Assembly: GCA_005799825.1 (NCBI GenBank)
Contig: SYFT01000044.1
Location: forward strand, 1-62,734
Source: Acidobacteriota bacterium
GTDB taxonomy: Bacteria; Acidobacteriota; Vicinamibacteria; Vicinamibacterales; SCN-69-37
Length of the DNA stretch: 62,734 bases
Reading direction: 5' to 3'
The notes under the pieces are model-generated. The model made no database searches. It worked only from the letters and a program-made list of their open reading frames with translations, and was not told the DNA's origin. Below are positions 24,552 to 33,253 of this stretch, piece by piece; the first letter of the stretch is position 1; every line of letters starts with the position of its first letter. Made by a program: the position numbers and the translations under genes.

Positions 24552-25740
24552 ATGCCTCGTGTCAAGCTCCGCACCTCCATCAAAGCCCCCCCAGTTCACC
24601 GAATCGGTCATGCGCGAGATGACGCGCCTCGCGAACGCGCACGGCGCCGTCAACGTGTCGCAGGGCTTCCCGGATGTTCCTGCGCCCGAGGCCGTGAAGC
24701 AGACCGCCTGCGACGCCATCCAGCCGGACATCAACTAGTACGCCATCACCTGGGGCTCCAAGCCGCTGCGTGAGGCCATCGCCCGCGACGTATTGCGTCA
24801 CCGTTCCGACGTCATTGACCCCGACGCCCACATCACCGTCTGCTGCGGCTCCACCGAAGCCATGATGGCCACCATGCTCGCCATCGGCGATCCCGGCGAC
24901 GAGGTAATTGTGTTCGAGCCGTTCTACGAACACTACGGATCGGACGCGATCCTGTCGTGCGCTATGCCGAAGTATGTGCGGCTGCGTGAATCCGGTATCT
25001 CGGGAGGCGTTGACTAGTCGTTTGATCCCGACGAATTGGCCGCCGCGTGTTCCAACAAGATGCGGGCGATCGTCATCAACACGCCGAACAATCCCACCGG
25101 GAAAGTATTTCCACGCGCGGCGCTGCAGTACATCGCCGGGTGATGCCAGCAGTGGGGCGTGCTGGCGGTGACCGACGAGATCTACGAGCACATCCTGTAC
25201 GACGATGCCGAGTATGTGTCGATGGCGTCGCTGGATGGAATGGCGGACCGCACGGTCACCATCAACAGCGTATCGAAGACGTTCAGCATGAAGGGCTAGC
25301 GTGTGGGTTGGACGATCGCGCCGCTAGATGTGAGCGGCGCCATTCGCAAAGTGCACGACTTTCTCACCGTTGATGCGGCGGCGCCATTGCAGGCCGCCGC
25401 TGCAGCTGCGCTCGCAATGCCCGAGACTTATTATGCCGGCCTCTCCACCACCTATCGCACCAAGCGCGACCGTGTGATGGGCATCCTGACCGCCGCCGGC
25501 TTTCGTTGCATCCGGCCGAGGGGCGCGCATTACATCATGACCGACATGTCAGCCCTCGGCTTCACAGACGATGTGACGATGGCGCGATATCTGGTGACAG
25601 AGGTGGGCGTGGCGAGCGTGCCTGGGAGCAGCTTCTATCGCGATCGTCAGGGTGGGCAGTTGCAGCACCAGTTCTGCTTCTGCAAAAAAGACGAGACGCT
25701 TACGGCTGCCGAGCAGCGCTTGGCGGCATGGGCCAGATAA
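24552..25740 (+). pseudogene. Class I/II aminotransferase pseudogene with four in-frame stops
   Basis: The reading frame resembles methionine/kynurenine-type PLP aminotransferases over its full length: MTRLANAHGAVNVSQGFPD, YAITWGSKPLREAIA, INTPNNPTGKVF, VTDEIYEHILYDD and the PLP-lysine region SVSKTFSMKG. It is broken by TAG at 24736, TAG at 25015, TGA at 25141 and TAG at 25297, all in one frame. A run of seven C (24586-24592) shifts the first 11 codons out of frame. Family sequences suggest Gln at the first stop and Trp at the second and fourth. The 3' end overlaps the convergent membrane-protein gene by 41 bases. Confidence 0.85.
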
Positions 25741-27352
25741 CCTCGTAGAGCGACACCGGAAATTCATCCACCACGAGCCTCAGACGGTTCGGCATAGCCT
25801 GCAACTGCGGGCGCAAAACCGGGCCCACGTCGGCGGGGTAGTCGTTGAAATGCACGACGATCCATCGCACCCCGCGCGCACGCAGCGCCGCCCACGCCTC
25901 AGGTGAGGGGAAACTGGCCAGCGCGGGGCCGTCAGCAAAAAAATCTGCGGGTATGTGATCGCTATAGCCATTGATCATCGGTTGCCAGTGGAACGTGGAC
26001 ATCAGCATGTATTCGGTGTGCCGGTGTCGTTCTGACACAGTAGTGAAAAATGGAAACTCCGCAACAGGCGCCCGCGGCATCACCGCCAGCCGGCGATAGG
26101 CCTGCGCTACGGGCGGTGCGTCGGCTAGTTGCAGGGGGCCGACCCATGATTCGGCAAGACCGATCACGACGAGCGCGGAAGCGAACCAGGGGTTGAGCTT
26201 GCCGTGCCGGTGTTCGAGCCATGTGATGGCCATCGCGGCCAGGACGGCGATCGAGAGCCCCACGAGCAAACCGAATCGAACGGGTGCGCGCAGGAACGAA
26301 AACACCGGCACCACCTGATAGAACGCGGTGTAGAGCCCCGCGGCCGGGCCCATTGAGAGCCAGAGGGCGAAGGTTGCCACGGCGCAGTAGAAGGCGGTCG
26401 TCTCGCGGTGCCTTGCGTTCGTCCGCACCGCCAGGCCGACCGCCACGAGCGCGAGCAGCACCGACAGGAATCCCGGGAACAGCACCTGCCTGACATCACC
26501 CAGGAACGGCAACATCCAGCGGTGGACGAGGACCGCGGACGCGAGGAACTCAGGACCCGTGGTGGAGTACAGTCGGGCTTCGACGAGCGACCGCGCGAAA
26601 CCGGCGTCACGCATTGCCATGTAGGGCACAAAAAACGGTCCCACCATGGCGACTACGACCCCTGCCGCCATCAGCGCGCCAAGCCAGAAGCGGGGCTGGC
26701 GGAGCCGGCGCTGCGCGATGGCGTTCCACAGAAGTCCGAGCCCGGTCGCAAGCCCGGCAAAGATGCCGTAGTACGCACACGCTAAGCCGGTGACGCCGAG
26801 CGCCGCGCCGAGCAGCGCGCCGCGACCAAGCGATGGCGCTTTGGTAAAGTGGTGCATCGCTGCCAGTGACAACGGTGGCCCAAATGTCATCAAGAGCTGG
26901 ATGTGCGGCACGTGCGAGAACATGTAGGGGCTGAAGCCGTACATCAGCCCGGCGATGCTCGCGCTGAACTGGCTGCCGCCGAGTACGCGGACGAGCAGGA
27001 ACGCTGAGAGCGCGGCCCCGGCGAATGCCAGCAGCACGACGGTGTTGTAACTGGCGTAGGGGTTCTTCGTGGCCGCCCAGACGGGCGCTGCAACGATGCC
27101 CGCGATGATGTTGGCTTCTGAGTACGCCAGCGTCTGCCGGTAGGGGTAGAAAATATTGGCGTCAAAGAGCGACGTGGGGTCTGTGGTCAGAGTGTGCGCG
27201 ACCCACGCCACGTTCCACACACCATGCCTGCCGTCGCCGCTGTCTACTCGCCCGGCAGACCCAAGGCGGGCGGCGATGGGCCACGTCAGGATCACCGCCA
27301 GGACAATCGCAATCAGGGAGGCGACGCATCCGTCGCGGAGTCGTGAAGGCAT
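25700..27352 (-). CDS. GT-C-like integral membrane protein
   Basis: The 550-residue protein has about eleven hydrophobic helices and begins MPSRLRDGCVASLIAIVLAV. The loop after helix 1 (SGDGRHGVWNVAWVAHTL) resembles the acidic periplasmic loop of GT-C glycosyltransferases and YfhO-like proteins, which use polyprenyl-phosphate sugars. The last 130 residues form a soluble periplasmic part (AEFPFFTTVSERHRHTEYML). It may transfer sugars to lipid carriers or envelope glycans. Its start lies 17 bases from that of the divergent GT-C-like gene, leaving no room for separate promoters outside coding sequence. Confidence 0.7.
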   Translation of the reverse strand: MPSRLRDGCVASLIAIVLAVILTWPIAARLGSAGRVDSGDGRHGVWNVAWVAHTLTTDPTSLFDANIFYPYRQTLAYSEANIIAGIVAAPVWAATKNPYASYNTVVLLAFAGAALSAFLLVRVLGGSQFSASIAGLMYGFSPYMFSHVPHIQLLMTFGPPLSLAAMHHFTKAPSLGRGALLGAALGVTGLACAYYGIFAGLATGLGLLWNAIAQRRLRQPRFWLGALMAAGVVVAMVGPFFVPYMAMRDAGFARSLVEARLYSTTGPEFLASAVLVHRWMLPFLGDVRQVLFPGFLSVLLALVAVGLAVRTNARHRETTAFYCAVATFALWLSMGPAAGLYTAFYQVVPVFSFLRAPVRFGLLVGLSIAVLAAMAITWLEHRHGKLNPWFASALVVIGLAESWVGPLQLADAPPVAQAYRRLAVMPRAPVAEFPFFTTVSERHRHTEYMLMSTFHWQPMINGYSDHIPADFFADGPALASFPSPEAWAALRARGVRWIVVHFNDYPADVGPVLRPQLQAMPNRLRLVVDEFPVSLYEVIWPMPPSAARQP

Positions 27353-27369
27353 GAAAGAATGACAGCCGG

Positions 27370-29973
27370 ATGCGAGAATTCTATCGCAGTGTGCGCGTGG
27401 GCGTGGGTCCTGCCATCATCGGCATTTCAGTCTGGTGCGCCGCCGGCACGGTCGGCGTGATCTCAGCTGATCCTGGAGCCGGGCGCCTGCTCGCATTTGC
27501 TCCCTGGTGGGTGGGTGTCATCGCGATGGCGCTGGCTGCGCTCGTGCCCGGATGGCGCGCTCGTCCCATCACGGCAGTGCCCGCATTGCTGAGCACGTTG
27601 CCGTGGTGGCCCATCGACCTGCCAGCGGTTGCGCTCGTGTGGACCGGAGTGCTTGCGTGGGTGCCGGTCGGCACATCGCTGCTCGCGGCAGAAGGCAGCC
27701 GAACGCCCGCGTGGACCGGTCGCGCGATTGGCGCGAACTCGCCGGATCGGGCGACCCGCGTGGCGGCCCTGGCTTCACTCATGATCGCGCTCGGTGCGGC
27801 ATGGGCGGCCGACCCGCGCGTGCCCGGCGGCGATGAACCGCACTACCTGGTCATCACCCAGAGCCTGCTCAAGGACGGCGATCTGTTCATCGAGAACAAC
27901 CACGCCGCGCGCGACTACGCGTCGTACTTTGGCGGCACGATCAATCCCGACTATCTGGCGCGGAGCAAGGACGGGCGCATCCCCTCGATCCATGCGCCAG
28001 GTGTGTCGGCACTGGTGCTGCCCGCGTTTGCGGTATTTGGGTTTCGAGGCGCGCAGGCGACGCTGATTCTGCTATCCGCATTGACCGGTGCCTTGATGTG
28101 GCGCTCGGCGTGGCGCCTCACGGGAGACACCTCCGCGGCGTGGTTTGCCTGGGCGGCTGTGGCTGGGTCAACGACGATGGCGGTGATGAGCTTCATGGTG
28201 TTTCCAGACGCGCCGGGTGCATGTGGGGTGGCCGCCGCCGTCTGGTTGCTGGTGTCGCTCCCCACCGCGTCCGTTCGCGCGGTAGTCTCCGTGTCCGCGG
28301 CCCTTGCGGCCTTGCCGTGGCTACACACGAGGTTCAGTGTTCTTGCCGGCGCTCTGGGTGTGGCCCTGCTCGTGCTGATACTCCGCGATCAGGCCCGCTC
28401 GATGGCCGACCGTCTGCGGCGAGTTGCGCTATTCAGTGCGATTCCTGCGGTCAGCGCTGTGGCGTGGCTCTCGATGTTCTACATCCTCTACGGTTCGTTC
28501 GACCCCCGCGTCGCCTACGGCCCGAATCCAGAAATCCGTTCGTGGATCTGGGGTGCGGTGACCGGATTGTTCATCGACCAGCAGTTCGGACTGATGACCT
28601 ACGCGCCGGTCCTGCTGGCCGCGATCCTTGGTGTCGCGCTGGCTGCTCCGCGGCGGCTGCGTTTGCTGAGCGCACTGTCCATCGGCATCGTGTTGGCCTA
28701 CGCGATGACGGTCGCGAGTTACTGGATGTGGTGGGCGGGCGTGCCAGGGTTGCCGTCGCGCTTGATGACTGCGGCCCTGCCCTTGCTCGCGCTACCACTC
28801 GCCGCGGCATGGTCGCGCTCTGGCGCCGCGAATCGGAGGTTGCTGCTCGCGGGGCTCCTGGTGTCGCTCGCGATCACAGTGCTGGTGTTGTCGATCGATC
28901 GAGGTGCCATGGCCTGGAACGATCGCCGCACGGCTCAGGCGGCCTGGCTCGAGTGGCTGAACCCGCTCGTGAATCTTCCAGGCGCGTGGCCGAGTTTCTT
29001 CTGGGATACGGAAGGTGCATTCCTTCGGCATGCCGCGGCCTCGTTGGTGGTGCTCGCCGGGTGGTGGTTTGCTCTTCGCACCTTTGCCACCTCACGCACC
29101 GTCGTCGCGATGGGGATGTTGGGGGGGGGCATGCTCTTCACCCAGGTGGGTTGGTGGGTGATAGGCAGTGCGCCTTTGGACGCGGCGCGGGCCCAACTCA
29201 CCATTCATGCGGCTGTCGGGGCGGGGGAGCCTGTGTGGCGGGTGGGTGGCGGTATGCGTCGCTGGAATGTGGCTGCTGAACCACTTCGCCTTCAGCGATA
29301 CCAACCGCCGCTCTCTGACCGCCAGTCCGCCGCCATGATCTCGCTCGCGAATGTTCCCAGCGGCCTCTATCGTCTGAATGTCACGTCGGGCAGTCTCGCC
29401 GGCACCCTGAATGTTCGCATCGCACGACCACCCGCGCCGCTCTTGTATCGCTTCGAAGTGCCGGCGTCATCGTCGCAGGCGTTTGAGGTGGCGCTGCCCG
29501 CCGGTGCCGCTGCGCTCGTGGTGGAAAGCGGAGACCTAGAATTCGCCCGGCAGGTGCGCGGCAGCCTGGTGCCGGCTTCAGCCGCACAGGCACCTGGGGT
29601 CTTCGCCCGTCAGCTTGCCGTCTATGCGGACACTATCGTCTTCTTTCTGGATGGGAATGTGTTTCCGGAAGCGCAGGGCTTCTGGGTGCGTGGCGGTCAG
29701 ACCACTAGCCTCGTCTTGAGTCGCGATGTATCGGCTGCCCGTCGCGGGCACGTGCTGCAGGTGCAGAACGGCGCTGCCGCGAACACGGTGACGATTCAGG
29801 TTGGTGGATGGCAGGAGGTGTTGGCGATGGCCGCCGGCGACGTGCGCCGGGTGACATTGCCGGCCGCGGACCCGTTAGGAAGTTGGCCGATCTCAATCAC
29901 CTCATCGTCCGGCTTCCGGCCGTCCGACACAGCGGGAACGGATCGGCGGTTTCTGGGCGTGTGGGTTCAATAA
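27370..29973 (+). CDS. GT-C-like integral membrane protein with C-terminal beta region
   Basis: The 867-residue protein has around a dozen membrane helices in residues 15-610. After a helix comes ADPRVPGGDEPHYLVITQS, whose GDEPHY is the acidic catalytic-loop signature of PMT/GT-C transferases. The last 240 residues are soluble and beta-rich (SGLYRLNVTSGSLAGTLNV), probably periplasmic. It likely uses a polyprenyl-phosphate sugar donor, with acceptor unknown. Divergent to and paired with the gene ending at 25700. Its 3' end overlaps the convergent barrel gene by 7 bases. Confidence 0.75.
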   Translation: MREFYRSVRVGVGPAIIGISVWCAAGTVGVISADPGAGRLLAFAPWWVGVIAMALAALVPGWRARPITAVPALLSTLPWWPIDLPAVALVWTGVLAWVPVGTSLLAAEGSRTPAWTGRAIGANSPDRATRVAALASLMIALGAAWAADPRVPGGDEPHYLVITQSLLKDGDLFIENNHAARDYASYFGGTINPDYLARSKDGRIPSIHAPGVSALVLPAFAVFGFRGAQATLILLSALTGALMWRSAWRLTGDTSAAWFAWAAVAGSTTMAVMSFMVFPDAPGACGVAAAVWLLVSLPTASVRAVVSVSAALAALPWLHTRFSVLAGALGVALLVLILRDQARSMADRLRRVALFSAIPAVSAVAWLSMFYILYGSFDPRVAYGPNPEIRSWIWGAVTGLFIDQQFGLMTYAPVLLAAILGVALAAPRRLRLLSALSIGIVLAYAMTVASYWMWWAGVPGLPSRLMTAALPLLALPLAAAWSRSGAANRRLLLAGLLVSLAITVLVLSIDRGAMAWNDRRTAQAAWLEWLNPLVNLPGAWPSFFWDTEGAFLRHAAASLVVLAGWWFALRTFATSRTVVAMGMLGGGMLFTQVGWWVIGSAPLDAARAQLTIHAAVGAGEPVWRVGGGMRRWNVAAEPLRLQRYQPPLSDRQSAAMISLANVPSGLYRLNVTSGSLAGTLNVRIARPPAPLLYRFEVPASSSQAFEVALPAGAAALVVESGDLEFARQVRGSLVPASAAQAPGVFARQLAVYADTIVFFLDGNVFPEAQGFWVRGGQTTSLVLSRDVSAARRGHVLQVQNGAAANTVTIQVGGWQEVLAMAAGDVRRVTLPAADPLGSWPISITSSSGFRPSDTAGTDRRFLGVWVQ

Positions 29974-30791
29974 CGGAGGGCTCCGCCGAACCAGAGTCCC
30001 TGGAAGCGGAAGTCGCCCTGGTCGGTTTTCACGCGCAGAAACGTGTTCATGCGCCTCCAGCCCACCTGGACGCCGAGGTGCCGTGAAAAGTTCACGGTGC
30101 CATAGATGTCGATGTCTACGTAATGGGCTTCGTAGTTTTCATCAATGGCGGGCAGCTGGAAACCGCTGACCTCGGCGGTGACCGAGATATTTTCCACCGG
30201 ATAGGCGCGGCCGACCAGGCCAAAAGCGGGCAGGGGTGCCTTAGCCACGACGCCTTCATCGTTGATCGGCGACTTCAGGCTCGCGCTCATCTGCGTGTAA
30301 CGGCCCTCGATGAGGAAGCCGACATAGCCGCGGTCGGTGTAGATGAAGTCGAACTCGTATCCCACCCGCCAGACCTTCCAGTCAAACGTCGATTTGATCG
30401 GCACGTTCACCGCATAAAGGATGCCGTTGAAGATGATCTGCCGCTTCAACGTCGAGTCGGCGGCGTAGCTGACCGGTGTGTATTGGAACCGGAATTTGCT
30501 CTTCTTACTGGGTCGCAGGACGAGCCGGCCGTCCATGAACTGGGTTTTCTTGAATCCGAGGTCGGACACAAAGTCGATTTGGCTGCCGACGATCCCGAAC
30601 TGTGCGGACGAAATGGTGCCGAACAGGCCCGGCCGCCAGATGGCGCCGCCCACTTCAATGTGATAGTCCTCGCCGATGGCCCGGGTGGACGGCGGGCGGT
30701 CGTCGGCCTGCGCCAGTGCCGTGGACGGTAGCGCCACTGCGGCCATGAGCCCAGCGCCTATGAACAGTGCCCGAAACGTACCACCCTGCAT
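29967..30791 (-). CDS. Outer-membrane beta-barrel protein
   Basis: The 274-residue protein has a signal peptide (ALFIGAGLMAAVALPSTALA, then QA). The mature part alternates hydrophobic and polar residues in strands such as YHIEVGGAIWRPGLFG, FRFQYTPVSYAA, WRVGYEFDFIYTDRGYVG and ends GLWFGGALRY with a terminal aromatic. This is the layout of small barrels of 10-12 strands. No ligand or enzyme motif is visible. It stands alone, with the REPIN-like element about 100 bases upstream of its start. Confidence 0.75.
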   Translation of the reverse strand: MQGGTFRALFIGAGLMAAVALPSTALAQADDRPPSTRAIGEDYHIEVGGAIWRPGLFGTISSAQFGIVGSQIDFVSDLGFKKTQFMDGRLVLRPSKKSKFRFQYTPVSYAADSTLKRQIIFNGILYAVNVPIKSTFDWKVWRVGYEFDFIYTDRGYVGFLIEGRYTQMSASLKSPINDEGVVAKAPLPAFGLVGRAYPVENISVTAEVSGFQLPAIDENYEAHYVDIDIYGTVNFSRHLGVQVGWRRMNTFLRVKTDQGDFRFQGLWFGGALRY

Positions 30792-30891
30792 AGAACCTCT
30801 CCCCCGGGGCGTATCGGCCGCTCGGGCGACAGGGAATAGGCCTCGCGGTCACGAAATCCACGGCGGATCACAGGCGCAAAGACCTTTGGGC

Positions 30892-30955
30892 CTCGACCTT
30901 GAAAACCAGGCCGAGCTACGCACGGGAGGGGCTCGGGCTGATTCTCAACTCCGAG
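30892..30955. repeat. REPIN-like element, copy 2
   Basis: Left unit CTCGACCTTGAAAACCAGG, CCGAGCTACG (30892-30920). The right unit CTCGGGCTGATTCTCAACT, CCGAG (30931-30955) is its near reverse complement. It lies between the barrel gene and the 3D-domain gene, both on the minus strand. Confidence 0.75.
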
Positions 30956-30964
30956 TGCCCGCGC

Positions 30965-31423
30965 CTATCGCACGGAGGCCTTCGGGTCCCAGCCCATGCG
31001 GAGGATGGTGACTGCCGCCTTGCGGCGCCCGAAATCGAGCGCTTCGAAGCAACTCCAGATGTAGATGTCGAGTTCCCGTCCCTGCACCTCTGGACCTGTG
31101 TCGAGCACGGTGTAGATGCCTTCGTAGGCTTCCGGCACCCCTTCGATCCGGATGATTGACCCGGCCGGCAGCAATGCGGGGTCCGATGCGGCGATGCCTG
31201 GCCTGACCTTGACGCCGGATGCGGTCGTCTCGCCCTTGCAGTAAGCCGTGACGTCAAACCGTATCAGGCGGCCCGGGGTTGGGGGCTCGGTTTCGCTGGC
31301 AGACTCTACGCGGGCCGTGCGCGAGTCCATCATCACGCCCTCATAGATAGCGAGAAAAAGCACACCGGCGGCGCCGGTGGCCAGCAGCTTCATCCGCAGA
31401 GGCCGGGACAGGAGGAAGGACAT
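30965..31423 (-). CDS. 3D-domain protein (double-psi barrel)
   Basis: The 152-residue protein has an N-terminal membrane anchor or signal (MKLLATGAAGVLFLAIYEGV). Residues 55-140 form a 3D domain with FDVTAYCKGETTASG, and YTVLDTGPEVQGRELDIYI followed by FGRR. The three Asp residues and the RlpA-like fold are typical of MltA/YuiC-type peptidoglycan enzymes. It probably acts on cell-wall glycan strands in the periplasm, but a strictly catalytic role is inferred. It follows thiL on the same strand, 29 bases after its stop. Confidence 0.75.
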   Translation of the reverse strand: MSFLLSRPLRMKLLATGAAGVLFLAIYEGVMMDSRTARVESASETEPPTPGRLIRFDVTAYCKGETTASGVKVRPGIAASDPALLPAGSIIRIEGVPEAYEGIYTVLDTGPEVQGRELDIYIWSCFEALDFGRRKAAVTILRMGWDPKASVR

Positions 31424-31452
31424 GTGCTGCCGAACACTCTAGCTGGATTTGG

Positions 31453-32463
31453 TCAGAAATGTGAGAAGCCGGCTGGCAGGTCGGCGCGCACGTCACCGGC
31501 GACCACGCACGTCATCCGTTCCTTTGTACACACGCCGATGTCGGTGACAGTGGTTTCGCCGGCCTGTCGAATCGCGGCCAGGAACAACCGCGTCCGGCGT
31601 TTGGGCACCGCGAATAACAGCTCATAGTCTTCCCCGCCAGAGAGCGCCAGACCTCTCGCATCGGCGCCCGTGGCTGCGGCCCAGTCGAGCACGCCCGGGT
31701 GCAGGGGCAGGGCGTCGCCCAGGATCTCTACGCCGCACCCGCTCGCTTCGGCGACCTGGGTGAGCGCGTCAGCGAGGCCATCCGATAGATCCATACACGC
31801 CGAGGCTGCGCGGTTATGCGCCACGATCTGGCCCGTGCGCAGGCGCGCGTCAGGCCGGTCGTACTTCGAGACACAAGCGCGCCTGTCGGCATCAAGCCCG
31901 GCAAGGTCGACTCCGGATCCACGCAAAGCGAGGCCCGTGGCCGCTGCGCCGAGGTGCCCCGTGACAAACAGGCGGTCGCCGGGGTGGGCGCCCGAGCGGC
32001 GCAGGATGCGCCGGGGCCGCGCCACGCCGATGGCCGTCACGTCAATCACGAGTGGGCCTGGCGATCGCGTGATGTTTCCGCCCACCAGCCGTATTCGTGT
32101 CAGAGCGGCGAGCGCCAGGAAGCCGTCCAAGATGCGATCGAAGTCGTCGAGCGGCAGCGACTCAGGTAATGCAAGCGACAACAGGAGGGCACGCGGCGCG
32201 GCGCCCATGGCCGCGAGGTCACTCAGATTCACGGCCAGCGCCTTGTGTCCAATGTCCTCGGGCGCCGACCAGCCCCGGCGGAAGTGGATGTCCTCTACTA
32301 AGGCGTCGGTTGTGACGACATCCACCATGCCGCGTTCAGGCTGCAGCACCGCCGCATCATCGCCAATACCTGTGAGCACCCAGTCGGGAGGGGGAGGCAT
32401 GCGGGCGCGGAGGCGCGCGATGAGGGCGCGTTCTCCAAGTGCAGTGATGGTCACGATAGCCAA
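31453..32463 (-). CDS. thiL: Thiamine-monophosphate kinase
   Basis: The 336-residue protein shows the ThiL/PurM-like pattern: TGIGDDAAVL near residue 32, TTDALVEDIHFRRGW, HKALAVNLSDLAAMGA, VGGNITRSPG and ALSGGEDYELLFAV. It phosphorylates thiamine monophosphate to the active cofactor thiamine diphosphate with ATP and Mg in the cytoplasm. The Asp residues of GDD and SDL bind Mg and phosphate. Length is normal. It lies directly after the probable 6S RNA in the minus-strand block and before a 3D-domain gene. Confidence 0.92.
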   Translation of the reverse strand: MAIVTITALGERALIARLRARMPPPPDWVLTGIGDDAAVLQPERGMVDVVTTDALVEDIHFRRGWSAPEDIGHKALAVNLSDLAAMGAAPRALLLSLALPESLPLDDFDRILDGFLALAALTRIRLVGGNITRSPGPLVIDVTAIGVARPRRILRRSGAHPGDRLFVTGHLGAAATGLALRGSGVDLAGLDADRRACVSKYDRPDARLRTGQIVAHNRAASACMDLSDGLADALTQVAEASGCGVEILGDALPLHPGVLDWAAATGADARGLALSGGEDYELLFAVPKRRTRLFLAAIRQAGETTVTDIGVCTKERMTCVVAGDVRADLPAGFSHF

Positions 32464-32468
32464 TGGAA

Positions 32469-32623
32469 GGCGCCCCGCTTTGCCGTGTGGGAAGGCCGAA
32501 TGAACCTGTTAGACAGGTGGAACCGCTTGTACCGCGCTTCAGGCTTCCTCCTCGCGGGAGGCATGCACACCACGCGGCGTTTGCAGCTCACTTGGAAGAA
32601 AAGCATCGGCTCAAACGACGCTT
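32469..32623 (-). ncRNA. ssrS: Probable 6S RNA
   Basis: The stretch between zapA and thiL has no ORF but strong pairing potential. The ends GCGTCGTTTGAGCC and GGCAAAGCGGGGCGC can close a long interrupted stem. The inside has CCTCCCGCGAGGAGG-type hairpins and ACCTGTCTAACAGGT. The length of about 155 nt and the place right after zapA match the usual zapA-ssrS order. 6S RNA mimics an open promoter and binds RNA polymerase in stationary phase. Exact ends are estimates. Confidence 0.6.
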
Positions 32624-32660
32624 CTAAACCATCACGAACAAAGCAGGAGCTAGCTCCATC

Positions 32661-32966
32661 CTACACTGCAATGCGGCGTTGTGCACCCAAAACCGTATCT
32701 ACCAGGCGCTCGATCTCGACAGTTTTTTCGAGCACCCGGCTGTCGGCTTCGCCGCTGGCGGCGCGGGCGCGATACAACTCGTCTGCCAGGTTCAGCGCGG
32801 CGATAATCGCCACGCGCAACGTGTCAGCGCTGGCCAACTCGTCGGCGGCCATACGCATCTTCCGATCGAGGTACGTCGCCAGCTCGGCGATGTAGGCCTG
32901 ATCCAGATCGCTTTTCACAGCGTAATGCTGGCCGTGAATTTCGACGGTGACGACGCGTGTGCCCAT
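32661..32966 (-). CDS. zapA: Cell division protein ZapA
   Basis: The 101-residue protein has the ZapA layout: an N-terminal strand part (TRVVTVEIHGQHYAVKSD), the helix YIAELATYLDRKMRM, then DTLRVAIIAALNLADELYR and a C-terminal coiled coil. ZapA bundles FtsZ filaments at midcell. It follows a short coiled-coil gene by 6 bases and precedes the probable 6S RNA, as in many bacteria. The whole block is downstream of pheT. Confidence 0.9.
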   Translation of the reverse strand: MGTRVVTVEIHGQHYAVKSDLDQAYIAELATYLDRKMRMAADELASADTLRVAIIAALNLADELYRARAASGEADSRVLEKTVEIERLVDTVLGAQRRIAV

Positions 32967-32972
32967 ACGCCG

Positions 32973-33239
32973 CTAGAGCTTCAGCATGTCGATGTGCGAG
33001 ATCATGTCCGCGACACGATGGCGAATTTTCTCCCGCTCCTCGCGCAGTGTGGCGGCCTCGGCCGTGTGGGCCTCGAGTTCCGTGATGCGTGTCGTGGCGG
33101 CGTCGAGGTTGCGCTCCAGCCGCGCCGACGCGTCGAGCGCCTTCGTACGATCGGTGCGGAGTGATTCGATCATACCGACCAGCTGTTTGACTTTCTCTTC
33201 GAGTCGATCAATCGGTTGCAGTTCTGTCGTGGTCGCCAT
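32973..33239 (-). CDS. Small coiled-coil protein, ZapB-like
   Basis: I chose the ATG at 33239 because GGACG stands 5 bases before it. The TTG at 33257 would overlap the pheT stop. The 88 residues are almost entirely a coiled coil with heptads (IDRLEEKVKQLVGMIESLR, EEREKIRHRVADMISHIDML). Its place between pheT and zapA and its length fit a ZapB-type partner that links ZapA-FtsZ to other division proteins. The family call rests on layout and context, not on a diagnostic motif. Confidence 0.65.
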   Translation of the reverse strand: MATTTELQPIDRLEEKVKQLVGMIESLRTDRTKALDASARLERNLDAATTRITELEAHTAEAATLREEREKIRHRVADMISHIDMLKL

Positions 33240-33253
33240 CCGGTCGTCCTTTG

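Noticed and set aside
24552-25740. Readthrough of TAG as an amino acid
   Set aside because: Numerous intact genes here (for example lytic transglycosylase, TonB receptor, mltG) end in TAG without extension, one of the four stops is TGA, and there is a C7 frameshift as well, so pseudogene is the better call.
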